DNA from: CAZBBB01 sp964490005
Lineage (GTDB): Bacteria; Planctomycetota; B15-G4
DNA: 11,286 nucleotides
Direction: 5' to 3'
Assembly (NCBI GenBank): GCA_964490005.1
Contig: CAZBBB010000102.1
Coordinates: 1 to 11,286, forward strand
Shown here: positions 1 to 6,339 of the stretch, one piece after another
Layout: every line of letters begins with the position of its first letter
Position numbering within the stretch: position 1 is the first letter of the stretch
The notes under the pieces: generated by a model
What the model saw: only the letters and a program-made list of their open reading frames with translations
Database searches by the model: none
Told to the model about the DNA's origin: nothing
Program-made: the position numbers and the translations under genes

Positions 1-695
1 TCGAAGCGGCCGAAGGCGTCGCACGCGCGGCGCCAGCGGCACCGGACGAGCCGGATCGACCCGAGGAGCACGAGCGTCATGGCAGCCAGATGCAGATAGA
101 CGTGAAGGTCGGTCCAGAGGAGAAAGTGACCGACCCCTGCGCCCAGCCCCACACTCACGAACAGCGACGCCTCGCACCATCGCCAGCCGGTGAGGTCGCC
201 GCTGGCCGCGCGGGCGCGGCGTCCCTCCTCACTGCACTGCGACTCCAGGACGGCAAAGACTCCCGCGATGGCGATCAGCGCGGCAGCGGCGGCATAGACG
301 AGCACGTCGGCGACGATGGCGGCGACGAGGAGGAAGGGCGTGACTGCGCTCCCCGCCATCGCGCGGAGGAACAGGACGGCGAAGGCGACAAGCCCGGTCG
401 CGAAGGCGCACGGCAACAGGCCNNNNNNNNNNTCGAGGCGCGGCAGCAGCACGGTGCGCAGCACGCCGCACGGTTCGATGCGCGCGAGGGCGAGCTCCGC
501 GCGATACGTGTCGTCGGCGAGCATGCGCACGTCGGGCAGGACGCAGGCGAAGCACCAGAGCGCGAACCCCGCGGCGACGGCGGTGCCGAACACCAGCATC
601 ACGTACGGGTTCCAGACCGGGTGAAGCGATGCAAACAACCACGGAACGGCGAGGGCCAGCGCACGGGCCGCGTGGCGGAGGGCGCGTCGGTGCAC
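1..695 (-). CDS. Polytopic membrane protein, ABC permease-like, partial at left edge
   Basis: This minus-strand frame stays open from about 872 to base 1 and runs off the window. It encodes several strongly hydrophobic stretches: about 659-600, 602-530, 420-362, 345-245, 150-115 and 100-55. They are separated by charged loops such as a basic Arg-rich one near 200 and another at 40-10. A loop at about 500-440 (ELALARIEP...VLLPRL) resembles the cytoplasmic EAA loop of ABC permeases, which couples to the ATPase. It is one residue short and lacks the central glycine, so the permease reading is weak. The frame is the same on both sides of the N gap. The GTG at 695 was chosen because it gives a basic N-terminus (HRRALRHAAR) followed by a hydrophobic helix; no good ribosome site precedes it. 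ATG 599 is an alternative, as is entry from ATG 751 in another frame by a frameshift. Several codons end in T or A, unlike the rest of the window. Membrane protein is fairly sure; transport role is uncertain. Confidence 0.6.
   Translation of the reverse strand, partial: MHRRALRHAARALALAVPWLFASLHPVWNPYVMLVFGTAVAAGFALWCFACVLPDVRMLADDTYRAELALARIEPCGVLRTVLLPRLXXXXGLLPCAFATGLVAFAVLFLRAMAGSAVTPFLLVAAIVADVLVYAAAAALIAIAGVFAVLESQCSEEGRRARAASGDLTGWRWCEASLFVSVGLGAGVGHFLLWTDLHVYLHLAAMTLVLLGSIRLVRCRWRRACDAFGRF
423..432. other. Assembly gap (10 Ns)
   Basis: Ten undetermined bases interrupt the sequence inside the minus-strand membrane-protein frame. The reading frame is the same on both sides, so a gap length of ten is compatible with an unbroken gene, though a one-in-three chance agreement is possible. 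The missing codons lie directly after the EAA-like loop. Confidence 0.99.
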
Positions 696-751
696 GCGCC
701 CGCGAGCAGCGCGACCGCCAGCGCGACGAGGCGCCGACGCGCGCGCCGCAT
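599..751 (-). CDS. Short ORF with a lipoprotein-like signal peptide (possible frameshifted 5' end)
   Basis: This 50-codon frame starts at ATG 751 with a textbook export signal. A basic n-region (MRRARRR) is followed by a hydrophobic core (LVALAVALLAG), then Ala-Cys at residue 20, followed by TDAP. That would suit signal peptidase II, although the -3 residue is Ala, not the preferred Leu. Nearly every codon from 751 to about 646 ends in G or C. After that the codons look non-coding and TGA ends the frame at 601-599, overlapping an ATG of the membrane-protein frame (TGATG). Either it is a genuine tiny lipoprotein, or it is the true N-terminus of the membrane protein separated by an indel around 650-600. 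Only the signal-like start is clear. Confidence 0.35.
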   Translation of the reverse strand: MRRARRRLVALAVALLAGACTDAPSATRPVRWPSPFRGCLHRFTRSGTRT

Positions 752-810
752 CGGCGCTCGGAGCGGCGGGCACGCGGGCAGGGGCGACGAGAGGCGCGGC
801 ACGACGGGGC

Positions 811-839
811 AAGCTAGAGGGCCAGCGCTCCGGAGTCAA
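811..839 (-). promoter_or_regulatory. Putative sigma70-type promoter for the left-edge gene
   Basis: On the minus strand TTGACT (839-834) is followed after 17 bases by TAGCTT (816-811). The -35 box matches the consensus at five of six positions and the -10 box at three of six. Transcription would start near 804, about 50 bases before ATG 751 and about 110 before GTG 695. The same TTGACT box occurs in the better promoter at 8493-8520. Confidence 0.4.
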
Positions 840-861
840 AGCCGCGTCGTCGCGCGCGGCC

Positions 862-892
862 GGGAGGGGGCGCTACCATGCGCCGATCGTGA
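862..892 (+). promoter_or_regulatory. Shine-Dalgarno and four-codon leader ORF overlapping the miaB start
   Basis: A purine-rich GGGAGGGGG (862-870) lies 7 bases before ATG 878, the normal spacing. That ATG opens a frame of only four sense codons (M-R-R-S) ending in TGA at 890-892. The miaB start GTG 889-891 overlaps this stop as GTGA. From the GTG the same Shine-Dalgarno is 18 or more bases away. This arrangement suggests initiation at ATG 878 and coupled re-initiation at GTG 889, but chance is possible. Confidence 0.4.
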
Positions 893-2298
893 ACGACGCC
901 GTCCTCTCGCCGCCGCCGCAGGGTTCGCCGACGGGCCCGCGCGCCCTGCTCGAAGTCTTCGGCTGCCAGATGAACAAGCTCGACGCCGAGCTGATGGTCG
1001 GCGCCCTGCGCCGCGCCGGCTGGGGCTTCACCGACCGCGACGAGGAGGCCGACGCCGTGCTGCTCGTGACCTGCTCGATCCGCGACCAGGCCGAGCACCG
1101 CGTGCACAGCCACCTGGGCCAGCTCAGCCGGCTCAAGCGCGCGCGGCCCGAACTGGCGCTCGGCCTGCTCGGCTGCATGGCGCAGCGCGAGGGGCGGGCG
1201 CTGTTGGCGCGCTGGCCGGCGCTCGACTTCGTGGCCGGGACGCGCGACTTCCCGGCGGTGGCGCAGATCCTGCAGCGCGTGCGCGGCGAGTCCGAGCGCG
1301 TGCTGGCGATCGACGGCGACCCGACCGTGTCGGAGGAGCGCGACCTCGCGGCGCGCCCCAGCCGCGCGCGGGCCTGGGTGACGGTCATGCGCGGCTGCGA
1401 CAAGGCCTGCACCTACTGCGTCGTGCCCGAGACGCGCGGCGCGGAGGTCAGCCGTCCGATGCGCGAGATCGTGGCCGAGGTCGAGGCGCTGGTGGACGAC
1501 GGCGTGGTCGAAGTCACGCTGCTGGGGCAGACGGTCAACGCCTGGGGGCGCGCCGAAGGGCGCTCGCTGGGCGACCTGCTGCTGCGCCTGGCGGAGCTGC
1601 CGGCCCTCAACCGCATCCGCTTCACGACCAGCCATCCCGAGGAACTCGACGACGCGCTCATCGGCGCGCTGGCCGACTGCCCCAAGGCCGGCATGTTCGT
1701 GCACCTGCCGCCGCAGTCGGGCAGCGACCGCATGCTGCGGCGCATGGCGCGCGGCTACACGGCCGCCCGCTACCTGTCGCTCGTCGAGCGGCTGCGGGCG
1801 AGCGTGCCCGGCATCCAGCTCGGCGGCGACATCATCGTCGGCTTCCCCGGCGAGACGGCGGCCGACCACGAGGCGACGATCGCGCTCATGGATCGGGTGC
1901 GCTTCAGCCAGGCCTTCGTGTTCCGTTATTCGCCGCGGCCGGGCACGCCGGCCTTCGGGCGGCTGGCCGACGACGTGCCCGAGGCCGTCAAGCGCGCGCG
2001 GCTCGCGCAGCTCAATGAACTGCAGGCGGGCTGGCAGGCCGAGCGCCACGCCGCGCTCGTCGGCAGCCGCCACCGCGTGCTCGTCGAGGGCGCCTCGCGC
2101 CGCGACGCGCGGCGGCTGTTCGGGCGGAACGTGGCCTTCGACCGGCTCGTCTTCGAGGGCGACGAGCGGCTCGTCGACCGCTTCGTCGACGTCGAGATCA
2201 CCGACGCCACGCCGCTCACGCTGCACGGACGCTGCCTCGGGCCCAGTCTCGCGCCCGACGACGGCGCGCGGCGCGCCGCGCTCGCGCCGCTCGCGTGA
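889..2298 (+). CDS. miaB: tRNA (N6-isopentenyl adenosine-37) C2 methylthiotransferase MiaB
   Basis: MiaB is a cytoplasmic radical-SAM enzyme that adds a methylthio group to isopentenyl-A37 of tRNAs reading UNN codons. The 469-residue protein has the whole family layout. The N-terminal methylthiotransferase domain has three iron-sulfur cysteines, C26 (FGCQMN), C62 (TCSIR) and C96 (GCMAQ). The radical-SAM core has C170-x3-C174-x2-C177 (GCDKACTYC), followed by VVPETRG, LLGQTVNAW, TSHPEEL and PPQSGSDRML. A C-terminal TRAM domain (about 395-455) binds tRNA. VVP-TRG followed by VSRP favours MiaB over its relative RimO. The start is GTG 889, overlapping the stop of a four-codon leader ORF; no other in-frame start lies upstream before codon usage decays. 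Its TGA overlaps the GTG of ribD by four bases, so the two are probably one transcript. MiaA, which makes its substrate, is not in the window. Confidence 0.95.
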   Translation: MNDAVLSPPPQGSPTGPRALLEVFGCQMNKLDAELMVGALRRAGWGFTDRDEEADAVLLVTCSIRDQAEHRVHSHLGQLSRLKRARPELALGLLGCMAQREGRALLARWPALDFVAGTRDFPAVAQILQRVRGESERVLAIDGDPTVSEERDLAARPSRARAWVTVMRGCDKACTYCVVPETRGAEVSRPMREIVAEVEALVDDGVVEVTLLGQTVNAWGRAEGRSLGDLLLRLAELPALNRIRFTTSHPEELDDALIGALADCPKAGMFVHLPPQSGSDRMLRRMARGYTAARYLSLVERLRASVPGIQLGGDIIVGFPGETAADHEATIALMDRVRFSQAFVFRYSPRPGTPAFGRLADDVPEAVKRARLAQLNELQAGWQAERHAALVGSRHRVLVEGASRRDARRLFGRNVAFDRLVFEGDERLVDRFVDVEITDATPLTLHGRCLGPSLAPDDGARRAALAPLA

Positions 2299-3392
2299 AC
2301 GTCGACGGCGCGCTGGCGCGGGCCTGCGAGCTGGCCCGCCGGGGCCTGGGCGACGTCGAGCCCAATCCGCCGGTGGGCGCCGTGCTGCTGCAGGGCGAGC
2401 AGGTCGTCGGCGAAGGCTGGCACACGGGCTGGGGCGCGCCGCACGCCGAGGTCGAGGCGCTGGCCCGCGCCGGGCCGCGCGCGCGCGGCGCCACGCTGTG
2501 CGTGACGCTCGAACCGTGCAGCAGCGTCGGCAAGACGCCGGCCTGCACGAAGGCGCTGCTCGACGCGGGCGTCGCGCGCGTCGTCGTCGGCGCCGCCGAT
2601 CCCGATCCGCGCCACCAGGGGCACGGCCTGTCGGCGCTGCTCGCCGCGGGCGTGGCGGTCGACCTGCGCGAGAGCGCCGAGGCGGCCGAACTCATCGAGC
2701 GCTTCGAACGCGAACTGCCGGCGCGCCGTCCGCACGTGCTCGCCAAGTGGGCCATGTCGCGCGACGGCGCCATCGCGCCCGGCGCGGGCCGGCGCGCGAC
2801 GCTCTCGTGTCCCGAGAGCCTGGCGCTGCTGCACCGCTGGCGCGCGCACGTCGACGCCCTCGTGGTCGGCGTGAACACCGTCGAGGTCGACGATCCGCTG
2901 CTCACGGCGCGCGGCGACGTGCCGGCGCGGCGGCCGTTGCACCGCGTCGTGCTCGACCCTTCGCTGCGCATCTCGAGGCACAGCCGCCTCGTGGCGGACG
3001 CGTCGTCCGCGCCGACCTGGGTCGCGGCCGCCGACGACGCGCCGACGGCGGCGGAGGACGCGCTCGCGTCCGAAGGCGTGTCGGTGCTGCGCGTGCCGCG
3101 CGGCGAGGGCTGGCTCGCGGGGGTGTTCGCCGCGCTGCGCCTCGCGGGGCTGCGGCGCGTCATGGTCGAGGGCGGCAGTCACACGCTGGCGAGTTGTCTC
3201 GCGGCCGACCTCGTCGATCAGGTCGCGATCTTCATGACGCCCGCCGAACTCGGCCGCGGCGCGCTGCCCGCCGTGCGGGGCCTGAGTCTGGGTCGCCTGT
3301 CGCCCCACGAGGTCGCCACCGCGCTGCACCTCGTGCAGTGTCGCGTGTCGGGCAGCGGCGCCGACACGCTGCTGCGCGGCTTCCGCAGCTAG
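2295..3392 (+). CDS. ribD: Bifunctional riboflavin biosynthesis deaminase/reductase RibD
   Basis: RibD carries out two successive cytoplasmic steps of riboflavin synthesis: zinc-dependent deamination of the diamino-pyrimidinone, then NADPH-dependent reduction of the ribosyl chain. The 365-residue length matches E. coli RibD closely. The deaminase domain (about 1-145) shows NPPVGAVL, the zinc/catalytic HAE at H50-E52, and the PCSSVGKTPAC element giving zinc ligands C75 and C84. The reductase domain (about 148-365) shows the start AKWAMSRDGAIA, the VGVNTVEVDDPLLT stretch and MVEGGSHTLAS near the cofactor site. The start is GTG 2295, inside the miaB stop (GTGA). No Shine-Dalgarno is visible, so translation probably depends on coupling to miaB. 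Its TAG stop at 3390-3392 interlocks with the stop of the convergent methyltransferase. No other rib gene is in the window. Confidence 0.95.
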   Translation: MNVDGALARACELARRGLGDVEPNPPVGAVLLQGEQVVGEGWHTGWGAPHAEVEALARAGPRARGATLCVTLEPCSSVGKTPACTKALLDAGVARVVVGAADPDPRHQGHGLSALLAAGVAVDLRESAEAAELIERFERELPARRPHVLAKWAMSRDGAIAPGAGRRATLSCPESLALLHRWRAHVDALVVGVNTVEVDDPLLTARGDVPARRPLHRVVLDPSLRISRHSRLVADASSAPTWVAAADDAPTAAEDALASEGVSVLRVPRGEGWLAGVFAALRLAGLRRVMVEGGSHTLASCLAADLVDQVAIFMTPAELGRGALPAVRGLSLGRLSPHEVATALHLVQCRVSGSGADTLLRGFRS

Positions 3393-4069
3393 CGCGTCGG
3401 CGGCCGCTTGAAGACGCGCGCCTGGAAGCCGGGGCCCAAGCCCTCGATGTCGGTGGCGTCGAGGCACTCGACCTGCACCAGCCCGAGCGGCTCGAACACC
3501 TTGCGGTAGTCGCGCGGCACGTTGGCGAAGGCCACGCCGCGCTCGTCCTCGATCGTGAGCAGCACCTGCCCGGTCAGGCGGGCGATCTCGGCGAAGATCC
3601 AGTCGCTGTCGGTGTGGATGTGCTCGAGCACGGCCATCGAGAAGATGCCCTCGAAGGTGCGGTCGGGAAAGGTCCGGATCACGTCCTCGACCGGCTGGTT
3701 GTGCACGGTCGTGCAGGCCGCCACGTCCGGCAGCGACTCGCGGAACAGCTGCACGGCGGCGGGATTGATCTCGATCGCGTGCAGCCGGCGGTAGCCGGCC
3801 CCGTGCAGGCCCTTGAGGTTGCGTCCGGCGTTGCAACCGATCTCGAGCACGTTGCCGCTCGTCGGCAGGTGGCGCGTGAGGATCGACAGCAGGAAGGCCG
3901 TGCGCGCGGGCCCGGCGTTGAGGTAGCCCTGCGGCTGGTTCTCGGCGTCGGGCGCGCGCCAGAAGGCGTGCAACTGCTCGCGGGGCGCCGGTTCGTGCAG
4001 CCGGCGACGGGCTGCTTCCTTGCCGAGCAACAGCTTCGCGAGGGGCTTGAGGATCTTCTTCTTGGCCAT
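3389..4069 (-). CDS. Class I SAM-dependent methyltransferase, substrate unknown
   Basis: This 226-residue protein has a Rossmann-type SAM-binding core. Motif I is VLEIGCNAG (74-82), followed by the acidic residue E100 (AIEINP) expected to contact the SAM ribose. IFSMAVLEHIH follows at the post-motif position, as in Methyltransf_11/23-type small-molecule or glycan methyltransferases. The first 24 residues are very basic and amphipathic (MAKKKILKPLAKLLLG), which could hold the enzyme at the membrane or bind an acidic partner. The start is ATG 4069; GTG 4126 would add 19 residues but they are Pro/Arg/Cys-rich and unlike a conserved N-terminus. It follows the cytochrome gene after 148 bases on the same strand, with no clear terminator between, so co-transcription is possible. 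It ends in TAG within a CTAG shared with ribD. The substrate cannot be told from sequence. Confidence 0.85.
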   Translation of the reverse strand: MAKKKILKPLAKLLLGKEAARRRLHEPAPREQLHAFWRAPDAENQPQGYLNAGPARTAFLLSILTRHLPTSGNVLEIGCNAGRNLKGLHGAGYRRLHAIEINPAAVQLFRESLPDVAACTTVHNQPVEDVIRTFPDRTFEGIFSMAVLEHIHTDSDWIFAEIARLTGQVLLTIEDERGVAFANVPRDYRKVFEPLGLVQVECLDATDIEGLGPGFQARVFKRPPTR

Positions 4070-4217
4070 GGGTCTGCGGCTCGTGAGGGGCGCGCACGGC
4101 GGGCGGCGGAAGGGGCAGCCTGCCACGCGTCCCCGCGCCTCATCAAGCGTCGGGGGCCGCGAGGGGGGCCCGGCGACGGCGGGGACGGCGACGGCGCGCT
4201 GGTCGTCGCGCGGCGCC

Positions 4218-5279
4218 TCAGCGCAGCGCGATCTCGCGCACCTCGCTCCAGTGCGCGAGATCGTCGGCGACGAAGGGCGTCATCTTGTAGTGCAGCGCGA
4301 TGCGCGCGCGGCGGGCCTCGGGCGGGATCGCGACGTGCAGTTCGCTGCTCTCGCCCGCGGGCAGTTGCGTGTTGGGGTCGCCCGAGGCGCGGTAGGGGTT
4401 GCGGAAGCGGCGCCGCGCCGTGCCGGCCTCGCAGCCGATCTCGCGCGGCTCGGGCCGCGGCGGCGGCAGGGCCGCGCCGCGCGCGTCGTAGAGCGTCACG
4501 ACCAGGTCGAGCGCGCGGTTGCGCGTGTCGGTGGGGAGGTTGTGCCCGGCGAACACGTTGCGCAGCGTGACGACCAGCGTGCGGCCCTCGTCGACGAGCG
4601 CGTGTTCGAGCGCCAGGCCCGCCAGCGCGTAGTCGCGATCGCGCCCGCCGAGGAAGCGATGGCTGGCCCCCGCGCGCGGCGCGCCGGCCTCGGCGCCCGC
4701 GCGCGTCACGCCCGGCATGTGGCAACTGAGGCAGTCGCTGCCGGCCGCCGCGGCGGGCGAGGCGCGCCACTCGTCGTGCGTGCCGTGCTGGTTGTGGCAG
4801 GCGTAGCACATCCGCTGCGTGGACAGCTCCTCGCGCAGCTGGGGCGCGCAGGGCGCCGCGAGGCCCGTGCGCGTCGCCGCGACGCCGCCGTCGGGCAGCG
4901 CGTGACACGACAGGCAGTCGACGCCGTCGGCGCGCCGCTCGACGCGCGCGACGGTGCGCGTGCCCTCCTCGATGCCGAACTGGAAGATCGGCGCCGGCGC
5001 GTGGCAGGGCAGGCACTCCTGCTTGGCGAAGTTGTCCGACTGGTCGGGAGCGCGCACCTGCGGGTCGAGGAAGGCCTGGGCGTGCATCGAGTCGGCCCAC
5101 TCGTCCACGACCTGCGCGTGGCAGGGCAGGCAGGTGTCGGGCGACCCGAAGGGCGCCGGCTCACCGTCGGCGCCGCCGACCGGCGTGCGCGCGGAGTCGG
5201 CGCCCCGCGCGGACAGCGCCCACAGCGAGGCGAGCAGCAGCCCGACCAGCGCCAGCGCCGCCAGCGTGCGGCCGTTCAT
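4218..5279 (-). CDS. Pentaheme c-type cytochrome, cytochrome c554-like, with heme-free C-terminal domain
   Basis: The 353-residue protein begins with a short basic end and a hydrophobic helix (about 5-24), so it is exported by Sec and either cleaved or anchored facing the periplasm. Five CxxCH heme-binding motifs follow at residues 50-54, 89-93, 122-126, 158-162 and 183-187. Those containing CLPCH or CLSCH are closely spaced, as in the c554/NrfH-like multiheme families. H66 in EWADSMH lies where such families supply a distal heme ligand. Residues 190-353 have no heme motif; they contain LRNVFAGHNLPTDTRNRALDL and alternating hydrophobic residues that suggest a beta-sandwich. The role is presumably electron transfer; donor and acceptor are unknown. 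ATG 5279 overlaps the ABC ATPase stop by four bases (ATGA), implying translational coupling. No cytochrome maturation genes or reductase partner are nearby. Confidence 0.9.
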   Translation of the reverse strand: MNGRTLAALALVGLLLASLWALSARGADSARTPVGGADGEPAPFGSPDTCLPCHAQVVDEWADSMHAQAFLDPQVRAPDQSDNFAKQECLPCHAPAPIFQFGIEEGTRTVARVERRADGVDCLSCHALPDGGVAATRTGLAAPCAPQLREELSTQRMCYACHNQHGTHDEWRASPAAAAGSDCLSCHMPGVTRAGAEAGAPRAGASHRFLGGRDRDYALAGLALEHALVDEGRTLVVTLRNVFAGHNLPTDTRNRALDLVVTLYDARGAALPPPRPEPREIGCEAGTARRRFRNPYRASGDPNTQLPAGESSELHVAIPPEARRARIALHYKMTPFVADDLAHWSEVREIALR

Positions 5280-6250
5280 GGCGCGCGCTCCTCGAGCACG
5301 CGCGGCGTTCCGTCGAGCGCGACGCCCACGGACTGTCCGGCCCGCAGCCCGGCGAACGGCGTGGCGCTGCGCAGCAGGCGCCCGTCGACGCGCAGCCAGG
5401 CGCCGCCCCGACGGTCGGGCCCGACGACGAGACCCGCGAGCGGCGCGCCGTCGGCAGGCACGACGCGAACGGCGCGCGCGTCGATCAGCACGGACAGGCG
5501 CGCGCCCGGGTCGCGGCCCGCCAGCGCGCCGCCCCAGGGCAGCGCCGCGCGGCCGTCGGCGCCGACCGTCACGCTGCAGACCGTGCCGGCCTGGCTCAAC
5601 TCGGCGAGCAGGACCGTCGGCGGTTCCGTCAGCGCCTGCCGCACGTCGCCCAGCCAGTGGCCGCCGCCCTCGACGAGGCACAGCACGCGGTCGCCGAACA
5701 GCGCCAGGTCGTCGGCGTCGTGCACGACGACGACGGAGGGCCCGCCGAGCTGCGCGATGAGCGGCGGCAGGCTCTCGCGCAGTTCGGCGACGTGGCCGGG
5801 GTCGAGGTGCGCGAAGGGTTCGTCGAGCAGCAGCCAGGCCGGCCGCCCGGCCAGCGCGCGCGCCAGCCCCAGCCGCACGCGCTCGCCGCCCGAGAGCGAG
5901 TCGGGCCGCGCGTCGCGCAGCGCCCACAGGTCGAAGGTCTCCAGCAGCCGTTCGCAGCGGGCCGGGTCGCGTCCCGCGTCGACGAAGGAAAGGTGCCGGG
6001 CGACGCTCAGGTGCGGCCACAGCGCGCCGTCCTGGAAGTGCATGCCGGGCGGACCCGCGGGACGCTCGATGCGGCCCGCGGCCGGGGCGTCCAGCCCGGC
6101 CAGCGCGCGCAGCAGCGTGGTCTTGCCGCTGCCGTTGCCGCCGACGACGGCGAGCCGCTGACCGGGCTGCACCGCCAGCGTCAGGTCGGTCAGCAGCGGA
6201 CGGCCGCGCGCGCGCAGGCTCAGGCCGGTGAGGACGAGCGTCCCGATGAT
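5276..6250 (-). CDS. ABC transporter ATP-binding protein, importer type with TOBE-like C-terminus
   Basis: This 324-residue ATPase (counted from ATC 6250) has every nucleotide-binding element: Walker A GGNGSGKT (37-44), Q-loop Q73 in FQDGALWPHLSV, signature LSGGE (119-123), Walker B LLLDEP with D143 and E144, D-loop LDP, and H-loop H177. The FQ-x-ALWPHLSV wording and a roughly 100-residue beta-rich tail (about 215-324) with two TOBE-like repeats point to the importer ATPases of the sulfate/molybdate/iron/polyamine class. The solute is unknown and no permease or binding protein adjoins it. No ATG exists in frame near the domain start. A strong AAGGGAG (6263-6257) sits six bases before ATC 6250, with the same spacing as the ruvA site, so ATC may be the initiation codon. 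GTG 6280 is the alternative, adding ten residues but with a poor ribosome site. It is probably co-transcribed with ruvA upstream and is coupled to the cytochrome downstream. Confidence 0.9.
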   Translation of the reverse strand: MIGTLVLTGLSLRARGRPLLTDLTLAVQPGQRLAVVGGNGSGKTTLLRALAGLDAPAAGRIERPAGPPGMHFQDGALWPHLSVARHLSFVDAGRDPARCERLLETFDLWALRDARPDSLSGGERVRLGLARALAGRPAWLLLDEPFAHLDPGHVAELRESLPPLIAQLGGPSVVVVHDADDLALFGDRVLCLVEGGGHWLGDVRQALTEPPTVLLAELSQAGTVCSVTVGADGRAALPWGGALAGRDPGARLSVLIDARAVRVVPADGAPLAGLVVGPDRRGGAWLRVDGRLLRSATPFAGLRAGQSVGVALDGTPRVLEERAP

Positions 6251-6263
6251 CGCGGTCTCCCTT
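6247..6263 (-). promoter_or_regulatory. Ribosome binding site placed before an ATC codon
   Basis: On the minus strand AAGGGAG (6263-6257) is followed by ACCGCG and then ATC ATC (6250-6245). The ruvA site is built alike: GGGGAG, six bases, ATG 6954. The ABC ATPase homology starts exactly at the ATC codons. Confidence 0.5.
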
Positions 6264-6339
6264 CGATGCGGTGGCGCCACACTACCGCGCCCGGGCCCGG
6301 AGCGTGACAGGCGGGAGCCCGATCGCCCGGTCGCGCGCC

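Noticed and set aside
90..2018. A 642-codon plus-strand frame over the membrane gene and miaB
   Set aside because: It crosses the N gap and most of miaB in another frame, and its product is low-complexity Arg/Gly/Ala without motifs.
889..2298. RimO (ribosomal protein S12 methylthiotransferase) instead of MiaB
   Set aside because: The VVPETRG followed by VSRP and LLGQTVNAW wording matches MiaB better than RimO.
1926..4097. A 723-codon minus-strand frame over miaB, ribD and the methyltransferase
   Set aside because: It overlaps three well-supported genes and lacks any domain-like sequence.
4070..4126. GTG 4126 as the methyltransferase start
   Set aside because: The added 19 residues are Pro/Arg/Cys-rich; ATG 4069 begins a plausible amphipathic N-terminus.
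4136..4217. Hairpin terminator between the cytochrome and the methyltransferase genes
   Set aside because: The G and C runs there do not pair into a clear stem and no T-run follows.
6291..6300. Palindrome CCGGGCCCGG between ruvA and the ABC ATPase as a terminator
   Set aside because: It has no loop and no following T-run; such palindromes are expected in DNA this GC-rich.
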